A stretch of DNA of 64,000 nucleotides, from contig CAVSDB010000001.1 in assembly GCA_963726755.1 (NCBI GenBank), positions 1,240,001-1,304,000 on the forward strand, written 5' to 3'. This DNA is from DATKIY01 sp963726755 (GTDB lineage: Bacteria > Actinomycetota > Actinomycetes > JAHEKZ01). The translations under genes and the position numbers were made by a program. The notes beneath the pieces were generated by a model. That model saw only the letters and a program-made list of their open reading frames with translations, ran no database searches and was not told the origin of the DNA. Positions 1-8,185 of the stretch are shown here, in pieces (position 1 is the first letter of the stretch; each line of letters opens with the position of its first letter).

Positions 1-1
1 C

Positions 2-634
2 GAAGTTCTCGCTGCCCTTGCTGGGGATGGTCGAGCACTCGAACTTGGAATCGGCACCGGGCGGATTGCGCTGCCTCTGGCCGCTCGAGGAATCTCGGTG
101 GCGGGGATCGACCTTTCGCCCGCCATGGTCGATCAGATGAGAGCCAAACCAGGAGGCAACGACGTCGAGGTCGCAATCGGTGACTTCGCGACCACACGCG
201 TCGCTGGCACGTTCACGGTCGCATACCTCGTCTTCAACACCATCATGAACCTGACTACTCAGACCGCTCAGGTTGCCTGCTTCAGCAATGTCGCCAGCCA
301 CCTGGAGCCGGGCGGCACGTTCGTCGTCGAGTGCATGGTTCCCCAACTGCGACGGCTACCACCAGGAAGCACCCTGGTTCAGTTTGACGGCGGTGAGAAC
401 GGCTGGGGCCTCGACGAGTACGACGTCGCGAACCAACGGCTCACCTCTCACCATTTCGAAGCGCACTCTCGTCAGCCATCGAACCCGGCCATGCCGTTCC
501 GTTACGTGTGGCCGTCCGAACTTGACCTCATGGCCATGATGGCCGGAATGCGACTCCGAGACCGTTGGTCGGACTGGAACGGCGAACCGTTCACCAGCGA
601 CAGTGACAAGCACGTCTCGATTTGGGAGAAGTGA
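2..634 (+). CDS. Class I SAM-dependent methyltransferase, 5'-truncated
   Basis: The reading frame is open from the left edge of the window, so the N-terminus is missing. The SAM-binding motif I reads LELGIGTGRIA, followed by VAGIDLSPAMVDQMR, which is the typical strand-2 acidic loop that holds the ribose of SAM. This is the Methyltransf_25-like Rossmann fold. About 210 residues are visible, close to a full domain, so only a short N-terminal part should be lost. The acceptor substrate cannot be told from the sequence. The stop is 8 bases before the next gene's GTG start, so the two are probably co-transcribed. Confidence 0.85.
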   Translation, partial: EVLAALAGDGRALELGIGTGRIALPLAARGISVAGIDLSPAMVDQMRAKPGGNDVEVAIGDFATTRVAGTFTVAYLVFNTIMNLTTQTAQVACFSNVASHLEPGGTFVVECMVPQLRRLPPGSTLVQFDGGENGWGLDEYDVANQRLTSHHFEAHSRQPSNPAMPFRYVWPSELDLMAMMAGMRLRDRWSDWNGEPFTSDSDKHVSIWEK

Positions 635-641
635 GGCAGGC

Positions 642-1040
642 GTGGCGGCCATCAGTGATTTGGATCAGATGCTGGCTCGCCTAAGTCCGATGCTTAGGTC
701 GGGACGCTACGTGTTCACCAGGTTGGCCAAGCCGTTGCCAGCCGCGGTCGACCCGGTGATGACATTCAACGAGGACGAGGGAATGACCGTCATCGTCTCT
801 CAGTCACAGGCCGACGATCTGGAGCTCGCGTACGACGTGGTGATGTCGTGGATCACCTTGCAAGTCAACAGCTCCCTCGACGGTGTGGGCTTGACCGCTT
901 CGGTGAGCTCGACGTTGGCGATGGCCGGGATCAGTTGCAACATGGTCGCGGCCACCCTCCACGACCACCTCTTCGTTCCTGTTGATTCGGCTGACACGGC
1001 CCTGCGGCTACTTCAAGAGTTATCCGAGAGCAAACGCTAA
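642..1040 (+). CDS. ACT domain protein (COG3602 type)
   Basis: This 132-residue protein resembles the stand-alone ACT-domain family that carries a paired ACT-like fold. Features seen are an N-terminal DLDQMLARLSPMLRSGRYVF segment and a C-terminal LTASVSSTLAMAGISCNMVA stretch followed by HDHLFVP, typical of the family. ACT domains bind small ligands, often amino acids; the ligand here is unknown. I chose the GTG at 642 because GAGG lies just upstream and the longer frame from 603 would run into the preceding methyltransferase. The gene directly follows that methyltransferase. Confidence 0.75.
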   Translation: MAAISDLDQMLARLSPMLRSGRYVFTRLAKPLPAAVDPVMTFNEDEGMTVIVSQSQADDLELAYDVVMSWITLQVNSSLDGVGLTASVSSTLAMAGISCNMVAATLHDHLFVPVDSADTALRLLQELSESKR

Positions 1041-1063
1041 GTAGCAGCCTCCGATGTCTGACT

Positions 1064-1456
1064 TCAGAACATCCCGTTGTTGTTAGCCGACGTTTCGGGG
1101 ATGGTCTGGAGCGCATCCCAATGCTCGACCACCTTTCCGTTGTCATCGAGCCGGAAGATGTCGATTCCTGCGTAGTCGGGAAAGCCCGGCCAGGTCTGGT
1201 AGCAGTGCAACACGACGTAGTTGCCCTCGGCGATCGCCCGCTTGAACTCCACGCGTTTGCCGGGATAGTCGCGCGCCATGGCTTCGAAGTAGTCGATGAA
1301 AGCCTGTTTGCCATCCCCTACGTGGGGATTGTGCTGGATGTAGACATCGCCTGCGTATCGCTCGATCGCCTCCGCAGGTCGGCAGTCGTTGAACATCAAG
1401 TCATAGAAGGCTTTGGCGTTCGCCTTGTTGCGCTCGAGTACGTCAGGTTCCGTCAT
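1064..1456 (-). CDS. SnoaL-like / NTF2-fold protein
   Basis: A 130-residue protein of the SnoaL-like polyketide cyclase/NTF2 superfamily. The family pattern is visible: an N-terminal helix NKANAKAFYDLMF, then YIQHNPHVGDGKQAFIDYF with the conserved Gln-His-Asn, and a C-terminal segment GKVVEHWDALQ. Such proteins are small cone-shaped hydrolase, isomerase or binding proteins. The substrate is not predictable and no pathway neighbour suggests one. An in-frame GTG at 1468 would add four residues. It is convergent with the ACT gene. Confidence 0.75.
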   Translation of the reverse strand: MTEPDVLERNKANAKAFYDLMFNDCRPAEAIERYAGDVYIQHNPHVGDGKQAFIDYFEAMARDYPGKRVEFKRAIAEGNYVVLHCYQTWPGFPDYAGIDIFRLDDNGKVVEHWDALQTIPETSANNNGMF

Positions 1457-1484
1457 GGGTTTGGACACTACCGTCGATCAGATT

Positions 1485-2129
1485 TCACAGCCCGCTGATG
1501 CCCTCGGTCACCACAACACCGCCGATCACTGCAAATACGATGGCCATGACGGCAGCGTTGTTCGTCTGCAGCCAGTCCCTGGCGACGGATAGCGGTTGCA
1601 AGATCCGCTGACCCAAGATCAGTCGCAGCAACATCGGAGCAGCGACGGTGCTCGAAGCCAGAACGGTGAAGGCCAGAACCCACACCGCAACTTCAGCACC
1701 GGAGTTTCCGTCCGATCCGATCGAAAGTCCCGCCGCAGCCGTCAGTAGGAGGATTTTCGGATTGGCTGCCGACAGCACCACGCCGAGACGGGCCGCCTTG
1801 GCCGGACCTGCAGTTTGTAACGTCGCCATCCAGCCGGGGACGGGTTTCGACTTTCCCCTGGTCAGCCATCGTTGGATGGCGAGAGCGATCAGGGCCGATC
1901 CGAGAGCAACCCGAGTCCACGCGACCCATGTTGGTGTGTCCTCTCGAGTGTCAACGATCTCCGCAAGGACGACGAACACGGTGGTGGCGATAGCGATGCC
2001 AGTAGCCCAGCCGGCGAGGAAAGATGTCGAGGTAGCAATGGGACGAGTAGTGAACAGGAGAAGGATGGCGGGGATGATCGGAAACGGTGAGGCCGCAATC
2101 CCAACCGCGAGCAACCAGACATCGCTCAT
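1485..2129 (-). CDS. GAP/SfLAP-family membrane protein
   Basis: A 214-residue polytopic membrane protein with about six hydrophobic segments. Its N-terminus, MSDVWLLAVGIAASPFPIIP, and the later segment AANPKILLLTAAAGL resemble the GAP (Sap, sulfolipid-1-addressing protein) family common in actinobacteria, a LysE-like transporter relative. The frame is open further upstream to 2255, but that would overlap the CDF gene, and ATG 2129 lies directly beside the CDF stop at 2131. The two are therefore likely translationally coupled. The transported substrate is unknown. Confidence 0.75.
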   Translation of the reverse strand: MSDVWLLAVGIAASPFPIIPAILLLFTTRPIATSTSFLAGWATGIAIATTVFVVLAEIVDTREDTPTWVAWTRVALGSALIALAIQRWLTRGKSKPVPGWMATLQTAGPAKAARLGVVLSAANPKILLLTAAAGLSIGSDGNSGAEVAVWVLAFTVLASSTVAAPMLLRLILGQRILQPLSVARDWLQTNNAAVMAIVFAVIGGVVVTEGISGL

Positions 2130-2130
2130 C

Positions 2131-3045
2131 TCAGGCGTGGCTTGGAAATTCGTGGTCGACGTGACCGACGGGTTCGAGTTGGAACGTGCAGTGTTCAACG
2201 TCAAAGTGGTCGGCCAAGCAATCGCCAAGACGGTCCAGTACAGACGCTCCACCACCGTCCGATAGGGCCGCGTCGTCTACGACGACATGAACCGACAAGA
2301 CGGGTAGACCGGACGTGATCGTCCAGACGTGCAGGTCGTGGACACCCACGACACCGGGGGTCTCTAACAGATGCCTGCGTACTTCAGACATGTCGACGCC
2401 GCGCGGCGTGGCTTCAAGCAGGACGTCGACCGCTTCGCGGAGTAGCGCCCAGGTGCGAGGCAGAATCATCAACGCGACAGCGACCGAGGCCACCGCGTCC
2501 GCTCGAACCCAGTCCGTCGTGGCGATCACTACCGCCGCGATGATGACGGCAGCTGAGCCCAGCAGATCGCCGAGTACCTCGATGTACGCACCCTTGACGT
2601 TGAGGCTGACCTTGGCGCCGGAACGTAGTAGGAACAGCGCGACGAGGTTTGCAACCAGACCGATTAGCGCGAAGACCAGCATGAGGCCGCCCTGGACTTC
2701 CGGCTGATCTCGCCATCGCTGGATCGCTTCCCACAAGATGAAGAACGCCACACCGAAGAGCAGCACCGCGTTGACTACTGCTGCCAGGATTTCCAGGCGG
2801 TAGTAACCAAAGGTGCGTTCTTCGGTAGCCGGGCGACTAGCAAACGTCACGGCCAGGACCGCCAGCGTGATCCCAGCGACGTCGGTGAACATGTGACCAG
2901 CGTCGGCCAGAAGGGCAAGGCTGCCCGTGAGTGCGGCTCCGATGATCTCCGCCACGAGCACGACCGAGGTAATCCCAAGGACCGTCAACAGCCGGCTGCG
3001 ATGCAGGCCGCCCGCGCTCAGTCCATGACCGTGCCCATGCCCCAC
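2131..3045 (-). CDS. Cation diffusion facilitator (CzcD-like Zn/Cd/Co exporter)
   Basis: A 304-residue CDF-family metal/proton antiporter. A His-rich N-terminus (MGHGHGHG) precedes six membrane segments. The metal site residues are seen as HMFTD in TM2 and GDLLGS in TM5, with the cytosolic C-terminal ferredoxin-like domain (DLHVWTITSG) that is diagnostic of the family. It should export divalent metals such as Zn or Cd from the cytosol. It is the first gene of a two-gene operon with the SfLAP-like protein. A large palindrome lies 36 bases upstream and may be its operator. Confidence 0.9.
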   Translation of the reverse strand: MGHGHGHGLSAGGLHRSRLLTVLGITSVVLVAEIIGAALTGSLALLADAGHMFTDVAGITLAVLAVTFASRPATEERTFGYYRLEILAAVVNAVLLFGVAFFILWEAIQRWRDQPEVQGGLMLVFALIGLVANLVALFLLRSGAKVSLNVKGAYIEVLGDLLGSAAVIIAAVVIATTDWVRADAVASVAVALMILPRTWALLREAVDVLLEATPRGVDMSEVRRHLLETPGVVGVHDLHVWTITSGLPVLSVHVVVDDAALSDGGGASVLDRLGDCLADHFDVEHCTFQLEPVGHVDHEFPSHA

Positions 3046-3080
3046 GACGTACGCCTCCCTGAATGCGCCAGTATCCCAGG

Positions 3081-3126
3081 ATTGCGGAAATTAGCGGTCG
3101 CTATAGCGACCACTCGCTACCGCAAT
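3081..3126. promoter_or_regulatory. 46-bp nested palindrome between divergent genes, candidate operator
   Basis: The spacer between the CDF gene and the divergent membrane protein gene carries nested inverted repeats. The outer arms are ATTGCGG and CCGCAAT, the middle arms TAGC and GCTA, and the centre is the perfect 16-mer GGTCGCTATAGCGACC. Only a 4-base block on each side does not pair. It lies immediately before the AGGA ribosome site of the gene at 3142. I infer a regulator binding site controlling one or both genes; the regulator is unknown. Confidence 0.5.
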
Positions 3127-3141
3127 ACGTAGGATGACGGC

Positions 3142-3717
3142 ATGACTGAGCCGGGCTCGGTACCCCAATCGTCGTCAGCGCCGAACCGCGCCGGGACATG
3201 GCTGGCCGGTGCGGTCCTCATTGGCTGTCTGGTGTCGCTGCTCCTGGGGTTGTTCGCCAAGTATCACGACCCTTCACACGAGCCCATCACGACGCTGGGG
3301 TTCCCAAGCCTGGTCCAGATGAAGGTCTGGCTCGCCGTGATCGCCGGGGTCTTCGCCCTCGTGCAGGTGGTCACCGCCTTTGGGATGTACGGCAAGTTGG
3401 GGTCGGTAAAACCGTCAAAGGGAATGGCGATCACTCACCGCGCCTCGGGCGTCATCGCAGTCATCGTGAGCCTGCCCGTGGCGATCAGTTGCCTCTGGGT
3501 TCTCGGCTATCAGGACTACAGCAATCGAGTGATCGCTCATTCAATATTGGGATGCCTGTTTTACGGCGCCTTCGTTGCCAAGATGCTCGGGTTGAAGATC
3601 AAAGGGCTTCCCGGCTGGGCTATCCCGGTACTCGGTGGGGTGACCTTTGCGATCCTCGTCGGGGTGCTGGTCACCTCGGCTTTCTGGTGGCTCAGCAATG
3701 GCCAACCGATCTACTAA
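3142..3717 (+). CDS. Cytochrome b561-like four/five-TM membrane protein (DUF6529-like)
   Basis: A 191-residue integral membrane protein with about five hydrophobic helices. Histidines sit in or next to membrane segments at THRASG (about residue 100) and AHSILG (about 138), suggesting haem ligation as in b561/ferric-reductase-like proteins, but this is inference. It resembles the actinobacterial DUF6529 family. The ATG at 3142 has AGGA eight bases upstream. It is divergent from the CDF exporter and shares the palindromic spacer with it, so a link to metal homeostasis is possible. Confidence 0.65.
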   Translation: MTEPGSVPQSSSAPNRAGTWLAGAVLIGCLVSLLLGLFAKYHDPSHEPITTLGFPSLVQMKVWLAVIAGVFALVQVVTAFGMYGKLGSVKPSKGMAITHRASGVIAVIVSLPVAISCLWVLGYQDYSNRVIAHSILGCLFYGAFVAKMLGLKIKGLPGWAIPVLGGVTFAILVGVLVTSAFWWLSNGQPIY

Positions 3718-3833
3718 CTCCTGATGTGGGAACGGCTGGAAAGCGCAAAAGTGTCCAGAGGTAGGTTGGCCTGGCACCAGCACAGATTTCGACCATCCAA
3801 CGGGCCGCGTGGCCCACAGATTGCGGGGCGAAC

Positions 3834-4268
3834 GTGACCAACGAAATAGACGAGATGGGTCCCATCGACTACGTCATTGTCGAGTTTCCAAGAAGCAACT
3901 TCACTGGCGAGGCCATGCCACTGCTCGTGGATCTTGTCGACCAGGGGATCATCCGGATCCTCGACTTGCTGTTTGTAGCCAAGGAAGACGATGGATCGGT
4001 CGTCGTCATGGACATCGCGGACTTCGACGGGGACGGCACCTTGGACCTGGCCATCTTTGAGGGCGCCGCTTCCGGAATGCTCGACCAAAGCGACGTCGAC
4101 GAAGCGACGTCGATTCTCGAGCCTGGGACTGCTGCAGCAATCCTGGTCTACGAAAACACCTGGGCCGGACCGTTCGCGGCAGCCGTTCGTCGCGCCGGTG
4201 GTCAACTCGTCGCCAGCGGACGAATTCCGGTTCAAGCGGTCATCGCCGCCGTTGAAGCACTCGACTAG
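3834..4268 (+). CDS. DUF6325 family protein
   Basis: A 144-residue acidic soluble protein resembling the actinobacterial DUF6325 family. Characteristic stretches are GPIDYVIVEFP near the N-terminus, a DIADFDGDGTLDLAIFEGAAS core and AILVYENTWAGPFAAAVRRAG near the C-terminus. The function is unknown; members often sit beside a short SHOCT protein, exactly as here. The GTG start at 3834 is preceded by a GGGGCG-type purine stretch. It probably forms an operon with the SHOCT gene 33 bases downstream. Confidence 0.75.
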   Translation: MTNEIDEMGPIDYVIVEFPRSNFTGEAMPLLVDLVDQGIIRILDLLFVAKEDDGSVVVMDIADFDGDGTLDLAIFEGAASGMLDQSDVDEATSILEPGTAAAILVYENTWAGPFAAAVRRAGGQLVASGRIPVQAVIAAVEALD

Positions 4269-4301
4269 TCCCGACTTCACAACTTCCGAGAAGGAGTACT
4301 C

Positions 4302-4577
4302 ATGCCTGGATTGATTCGAGGCGTTGCGCGTACCGCAGTCATCGCCGGTACCGCAACGCATGTGTCTAACAATGTTTCGCGACGTCAAGCTGGCAAGTGG
4401 GCGGAGCAGGACGCTCAGCAGCAGCCCGAGCAGGCCGCACCACCCGCCGCCGCACCTGCAGCATCAGGGACCGACGACAAGCTCGGTCAGCTTAAGGAAC
4501 TGGGCGCACTTCGTGACTCTGGCGTGCTGACGCAGGAAGAGTTCGACGCGCAGAAGGCCAAGATTCTCGCTACCTAG
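4302..4577 (+). CDS. SHOCT domain protein
   Basis: A 91-residue protein with an N-terminal helix MPGLIRGVARTAVIAGTA, an Ala/Pro/Gln-rich linker and a C-terminal SHOCT domain (LKELGALRDSGVLTQEEF, then DAQKAKIL). SHOCT domains mediate oligomerisation and are usually found at the ends of stress- or phage-shock-like proteins. A strong GAAGGAG ribosome site precedes the ATG. It is paired with the DUF6325 gene. A perfect palindrome follows 24 bases after the stop. Confidence 0.85.
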   Translation: MPGLIRGVARTAVIAGTATHVSNNVSRRQAGKWAEQDAQQQPEQAAPPAAAPAASGTDDKLGQLKELGALRDSGVLTQEEFDAQKAKILAT

Positions 4578-4601
4578 AGCCGGCCACTCACAAAATCGGA
4601 T

Positions 4602-4649
4602 AGTTGCTAGACGGGGCGGGCGCTATAGCGCCCGCCCCGTCTAGCAACT
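4602..4649. terminator. 48-bp perfect palindrome, probable bidirectional terminator
   Basis: A perfect 24-bp inverted repeat with no loop (arm begins AGTTGCTAGACGGGGCGGGC and the centre is CGCTATAGCG) lies exactly between the 3' ends of two convergent genes. There is no T-tract, which is common for actinobacterial hairpin terminators. Symmetry means it could end transcripts from both sides. The central CGCTATAGCG is shared with the palindrome at 3081-3126 except for flanking bases. Loop-free perfection is unusual for a terminator. Confidence 0.6.
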
Positions 4650-4669
4650 CGAAGATTGGTGAGACGTCG

Positions 4670-5761
4670 TTAGCTGCGGGGCTTGCGCTTGTCGGGGTCG
4701 TGGATCGACAGGTGCGTCACCGTCGCTGGCTCAGATCCACCGGGCACCTCGACGTCGAGGATGGTGCCGTCGTCCGAGACACCGGTCTTGATAACTGCCA
4801 GTGCGATCGGCCCGAAGTCAGGGGTCCCTGTTGGGCTGGTGACTGTTCCGACCGGCTCGCCGTCCTTGAGGACGGCCGCGCCAGCCTCCGGCACGACGTC
4901 CCCGTGCATCTGAAGGGTCTTCAGTCGGTTGGGCGGAGCAGCGGCCTGCGCTTGCAGAACCGGCTTTGCAACGTAGTCGACGTCAAACGAAATCATCTTG
5001 TCGAGCGAGACGTCGAACGGCGAGGTCTTACCGACGAAGTAGTCGGTCTCGATGATGATCAGGCCCGACTCGATCCGCGCAATCTGCACCGCGTCAGTGC
5101 CGACAGGTGTGACGCCGGAGTCCACAAGCTTCAGCCACAACTGCTCAGCATCTTCTGGGCGTGGGATCAGTTCGAAGCCCAATTCGCCAGAGAACCCGGT
5201 ACGCGACACTCGGACCGGAACTCCACCAAGGGGCACCGGGTCAGACCAGAACCGGAAGTACCGCAGGTCCGACAGGTTCGCCTCGGTCAGCCCTTGCAGA
5301 ATCTCTCGCGACTTTGGTCCTTGGATCGACATGACCGGCATCTGATGCGTCCGGTTCTCGATCGAGTAGGCCAAGTCCCCTGCTTCATTTGCCAATTCTC
5401 CGGCAAAATCGGGCGAGTTCGTCAGGACCCAGAAGTGATCCGAGGCCACCTTGAAGACGGTTCCGTCATCAATCATCAACCCGTCGGCGGCACAGATAGC
5501 CCCGTATCGCACCTGACCGTCCTGCAACGTCGAAAGGTTTGCGGTGAACAATCGCTGAGCCGCGCGCGCGGCGTCCGGACCGGTGATGTCCCACTTCTGC
5601 AGCGCAAAGACGTCCCACATTGAGGCGGTTTCTCGGATCGCTTGGAACTCAGCTGCGGTGTCTCCGAAGTTGTCGCTCCAGAACCAGCCGCCGTCCTCTT
5701 CGGTGAAGGTGGCACCGTGCTTTTCCTGGATTGCATGAATGGGCGATCGGTTATCAACCAT
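4670..5761 (-). CDS. GcvT-like tetrahydrofolate-dependent methyltransferase (paralogue A)
   Basis: A 363-residue aminomethyltransferase-family (GcvT/DmdA/LigM superfamily) protein. The folate domain motif GLMIDDGTVFK carries the Asp that in GcvT contacts folate, and the C-terminal GcvT_C barrel is present (VGTVTSPTGTPDFGPIALA). Such enzymes move a one-carbon unit from an N-, O- or S-methyl substrate to tetrahydrofolate. It is too divergent, and the wrong neighbours are present (no gcvH or gcvP), for the glycine cleavage T protein. Its start overlaps the flavoprotein gene by 8 bases, so they are coupled. It is clearly a paralogue of the gene at 8186, sharing the SIHDP...KPRS tail. Confidence 0.8.
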   Translation of the reverse strand: MVDNRSPIHAIQEKHGATFTEEDGGWFWSDNFGDTAAEFQAIRETASMWDVFALQKWDITGPDAARAAQRLFTANLSTLQDGQVRYGAICAADGLMIDDGTVFKVASDHFWVLTNSPDFAGELANEAGDLAYSIENRTHQMPVMSIQGPKSREILQGLTEANLSDLRYFRFWSDPVPLGGVPVRVSRTGFSGELGFELIPRPEDAEQLWLKLVDSGVTPVGTDAVQIARIESGLIIIETDYFVGKTSPFDVSLDKMISFDVDYVAKPVLQAQAAAPPNRLKTLQMHGDVVPEAGAAVLKDGEPVGTVTSPTGTPDFGPIALAVIKTGVSDDGTILDVEVPGGSEPATVTHLSIHDPDKRKPRS

Positions 5762-7400
5762 TCTTCTTCCCCATCCTCTTAGCCAGACCCTTCACGCCAC
5801 CCTTGGCGTCGTGCAGTGCCGCGCGAGAAGCCTGGTAGCCAGGAATGCCGCAGACTCCGCCGCCCGCGTGGGTGGCCGAACTGGCGTTGTACAACCCCTG
5901 AATTGGTGTTCGGTAGTCGGCATAGCCAGGTGCAGGACGCATATGGAACAACTGCTCGAGCGACAGTTCGCCATGGAAGATGTTGCCACCGATCAAGCCA
6001 TACTCGTGCTCCATCTCGTACGAACTGACGACGTCACGGTGAATGATCGACGACTTAAAGTTCGGTGCGAGGTCGTTGTAAAGATCGATGAGTCGGTCTG
6101 CGTACGCGTCGAGTTCCTCGGTGTGCGGTTCGTTCGCCCACTCATGCGGTACCCACTGGGTGTACATCGACATGATGTGCGTGCCCTCTGGCGACAACGT
6201 CTTATCGAACGTCGTGGGAATGACCGTGTCAGAGAACGGCTTGGTCGCAGCCTTGCCGTTGCGGGCCTCTTGGAAGGCCTCTTCCATGTACTGCATCGTT
6301 GGCGCCATGGCGACGGTCCCAGTGTGGTGCTCTTGCTGATTGCTTCCTGGGTCGGCGATGAAGTCAGGCAGTTCCGACAGCGCCAGGTTCACCTTGACCA
6401 CGCCGCTGCGGGTCTTCCAACGCTCGATGTCGGTGACAAACTCCGACGGCAGGTCGTGGGCGTCGAGCTGGTCCAAGAATGCGGTCTTTGGGTGCAACGA
6501 GGTGACGACGATCGGTGCATGAATCTCGTCGCCGTTCTCAAGCGCGATCCCCGTCGCACGACCATCGCTGACAAGCACCCGCGAGACCCGTGAGTCCGTG
6601 CGGATGTTGACGCCAAACTCCAGTGCGGACTTCTTGAAGCAGTCCGCGACGGCACCCATGCCACCCTCAGGGAACCCCCAGCTTCCGAGGTGACCGTCAC
6701 CCACATCGCCGATCGAGTGGTGCGCCATCACGTACGCAGTGCCGGGCTCGTACGGACCTGCCCAGGTACCGATGATGCCGTTGATCGCGAGCGAACCCTT
6801 GACCTGTGGCGATTCGAACCAGTCGTCAAGCAGGTCGCCGATACTCATCGCCATCAAGCGGGTGACGTCGCCGACCGTTCGCACGTTCATGCCACGCTTG
6901 CTCCACGTAAGCATGAGCAACTTCGCCAGCTCACGGGGATTCTTCGAGCCAACGTTCGGCGGGACCTGCATCAGCAGCGGACCAAGTACGTCCGCGAGGC
7001 CGCCCAACCACGCGTCCCACTGCGGCATCGCGTCGGCGTCTTTCTTCGACCACTTCGAGATGGCCTCGTGGTTGCGCTTGGCGTCGTCTGCGAAAAGCGA
7101 GATCGAACCACCCTCGGGGAACGCCTGGTAGTACGGACCCATCGGGTGCACTTTGTAGCCGTGCCGGTCCATGCTGAGGTCGCGGCGAATCGTGGGTGGC
7201 AGCAGACTCATGACGTACGACAGTCGCGTCACCTTGAACTCCGGAGCATCCGGCCAAGGCGAGTCAGTAGTGGCCGCGCCACCGGTCTTGTGCCGAGCCT
7301 CGAGCACCACGACCTTCAGGCCGGCTCGAGCCAGATAGGCCGAGGCGACCAAACCGTTGTGACCGCCGCCGACGACGATTGCGTCGTATTGCTCTGCCAT
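5754..7400 (-). CDS. PYROXD2/phytoene-desaturase-like FAD oxidoreductase
   Basis: A 548-residue flavoprotein with an N-terminal Rossmann motif (VVGGGHNGLVASAYLARAG), followed by VVVLEARHKTGGAATT, and a C-terminal FAD-binding segment around GLYNASSATHAGGGVCGIPG. This is the NAD(P)/FAD-dependent oxidoreductase family that includes phytoene desaturases and PYROXD2. No carotenoid gene is near, so carotenoid synthesis is unlikely. Placed between two GcvT-like genes and downstream of a TetR gene, it may oxidise the substrate or product of the demethylation step. That role is inference. Confidence 0.8.
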   Translation of the reverse strand: MAEQYDAIVVGGGHNGLVASAYLARAGLKVVVLEARHKTGGAATTDSPWPDAPEFKVTRLSYVMSLLPPTIRRDLSMDRHGYKVHPMGPYYQAFPEGGSISLFADDAKRNHEAISKWSKKDADAMPQWDAWLGGLADVLGPLLMQVPPNVGSKNPRELAKLLMLTWSKRGMNVRTVGDVTRLMAMSIGDLLDDWFESPQVKGSLAINGIIGTWAGPYEPGTAYVMAHHSIGDVGDGHLGSWGFPEGGMGAVADCFKKSALEFGVNIRTDSRVSRVLVSDGRATGIALENGDEIHAPIVVTSLHPKTAFLDQLDAHDLPSEFVTDIERWKTRSGVVKVNLALSELPDFIADPGSNQQEHHTGTVAMAPTMQYMEEAFQEARNGKAATKPFSDTVIPTTFDKTLSPEGTHIMSMYTQWVPHEWANEPHTEELDAYADRLIDLYNDLAPNFKSSIIHRDVVSSYEMEHEYGLIGGNIFHGELSLEQLFHMRPAPGYADYRTPIQGLYNASSATHAGGGVCGIPGYQASRAALHDAKGGVKGLAKRMGKKNG

Positions 7401-7458
7401 CAGAACTCCCTTTTCGGACGCACCACGAGCGCGCCTTGACTTTTGTCGACCTCATCAC

Positions 7459-7487
7459 GCCGAGCGGCTAGCCGCTACCGCTTCGGC
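7459..7487. promoter_or_regulatory. Inverted repeat between tetR-like and flavoprotein genes
   Basis: The 106-base gap between the TetR stop and the flavoprotein start contains a perfect 14-mer palindrome, AGCGGCTAGCCGCT (7463-7476), within a longer imperfect hairpin whose arms are GCCGAGCGG and CCGCTTCGGC. It could be an intra-operon attenuator or terminator, or an operator for the adjacent TetR protein. There is no T-tract on either strand. Confidence 0.35.
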
Positions 7488-7506
7488 AATCTCACTAAGA
7501 CCTGGC

Positions 7507-8184
7507 TCAGACCCCCACCTCTACAAGTTCGCGAGCTTCGTTCAGATACGTGGACAGTCGTGCTGGATCTTGCAGCAATCCGCGCATGACGAACTTTGCG
7601 GCGTCCTCAGTGAGCAGCGGCGGGCGTCCTGGCCTCTGGTGGTGAGACGAACGCACGAACTCCCAGCTCAACGTGTCCAGGATGGTCGGTACGTAGGGCA
7701 CTGCATCGGCCCGGAATTCGTTGGCCGCCAATCCCTGACTCAAGATCTGCTCTATCGCCTGCTGCCAACGAGCCAAGTCGGCCTGGAAGGCAGCCAGGGC
7801 AGGCATCGCCACCAAGTCTTCGTGCAGGCCGCGCAGGTCGAGGGGCATCTGTTGGTACCAGGACCAGTCCCACAGTGCGTAGCGGAGCAGCCTCACCGCT
7901 GGACTCTCACCACCCGCAGCCATCTGTTCGGCGTTGTCTGCCGGCACCGTCAAGTCGAAGAAGAGCAGTTCTTCAAGGATCGCCTGCTTGGACGAGAAGT
8001 GGTTGAACAGTGACGGTTGCCGGATCCCTACCCGATCGGCGATATCACGGGTAGTCGCGCCGTGATAACCACGACTGGCCATCAACAGCGATGCCTCGTA
8101 AAGGATTCGATCGCGCGTCGGCCAGGTCTCGACGCGCTGATGGCGCAGCGCAACGAGATGCTCAACCTTCTCGTTCGAAGACGT
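7507..8184 (-). CDS. TetR-family regulator with no ordinary start codon
   Basis: A TetR repressor: the N-terminal helix-turn-helix reads TRDIADRVGIRQPSLFNHFS, followed by a ligand domain ending near RELVEVGV. Between an in-frame TTG at 8277 (deep inside the upstream gene) and the helix-turn-helix there is no ATG, GTG or TTG. A good AGGAG sits over the upstream gene's last codons, followed by TTAAT and ACG at 8184, the spacing of a true start, so I placed the start there; it gives about 225 residues. A non-AUG start, use of TTG 8277 or a small sequence error (TAATG altered to TAATACG) are the options. It probably regulates the surrounding methyl-metabolism genes. Confidence 0.75.
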   Translation of the reverse strand, partial: TSSNEKVEHLVALRHQRVETWPTRDRILYEASLLMASRGYHGATTRDIADRVGIRQPSLFNHFSSKQAILEELLFFDLTVPADNAEQMAAGGESPAVRLLRYALWDWSWYQQMPLDLRGLHEDLVAMPALAAFQADLARWQQAIEQILSQGLAANEFRADAVPYVPTILDTLSWEFVRSSHHQRPGRPPLLTEDAAKFVMRGLLQDPARLSTYLNEARELVEVGV

Positions 8185-8185
8185 A

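Noticed and set aside
3081..3126. Zur or Fur box
   Set aside because: The palindrome is GC-rich and does not resemble the A/T-rich Zur or Fur consensus; a different regulator is more likely.
4604..5623. 339-codon plus-strand frame across the GcvT-like gene
   Set aside because: It is the antisense of paralogue A and begins inside the 48-bp palindrome; no domain is recognisable.
5754..7400. Carotenoid phytoene desaturase
   Set aside because: No crtB, crtE or other carotenoid genes in the window, and the neighbourhood is folate-related.
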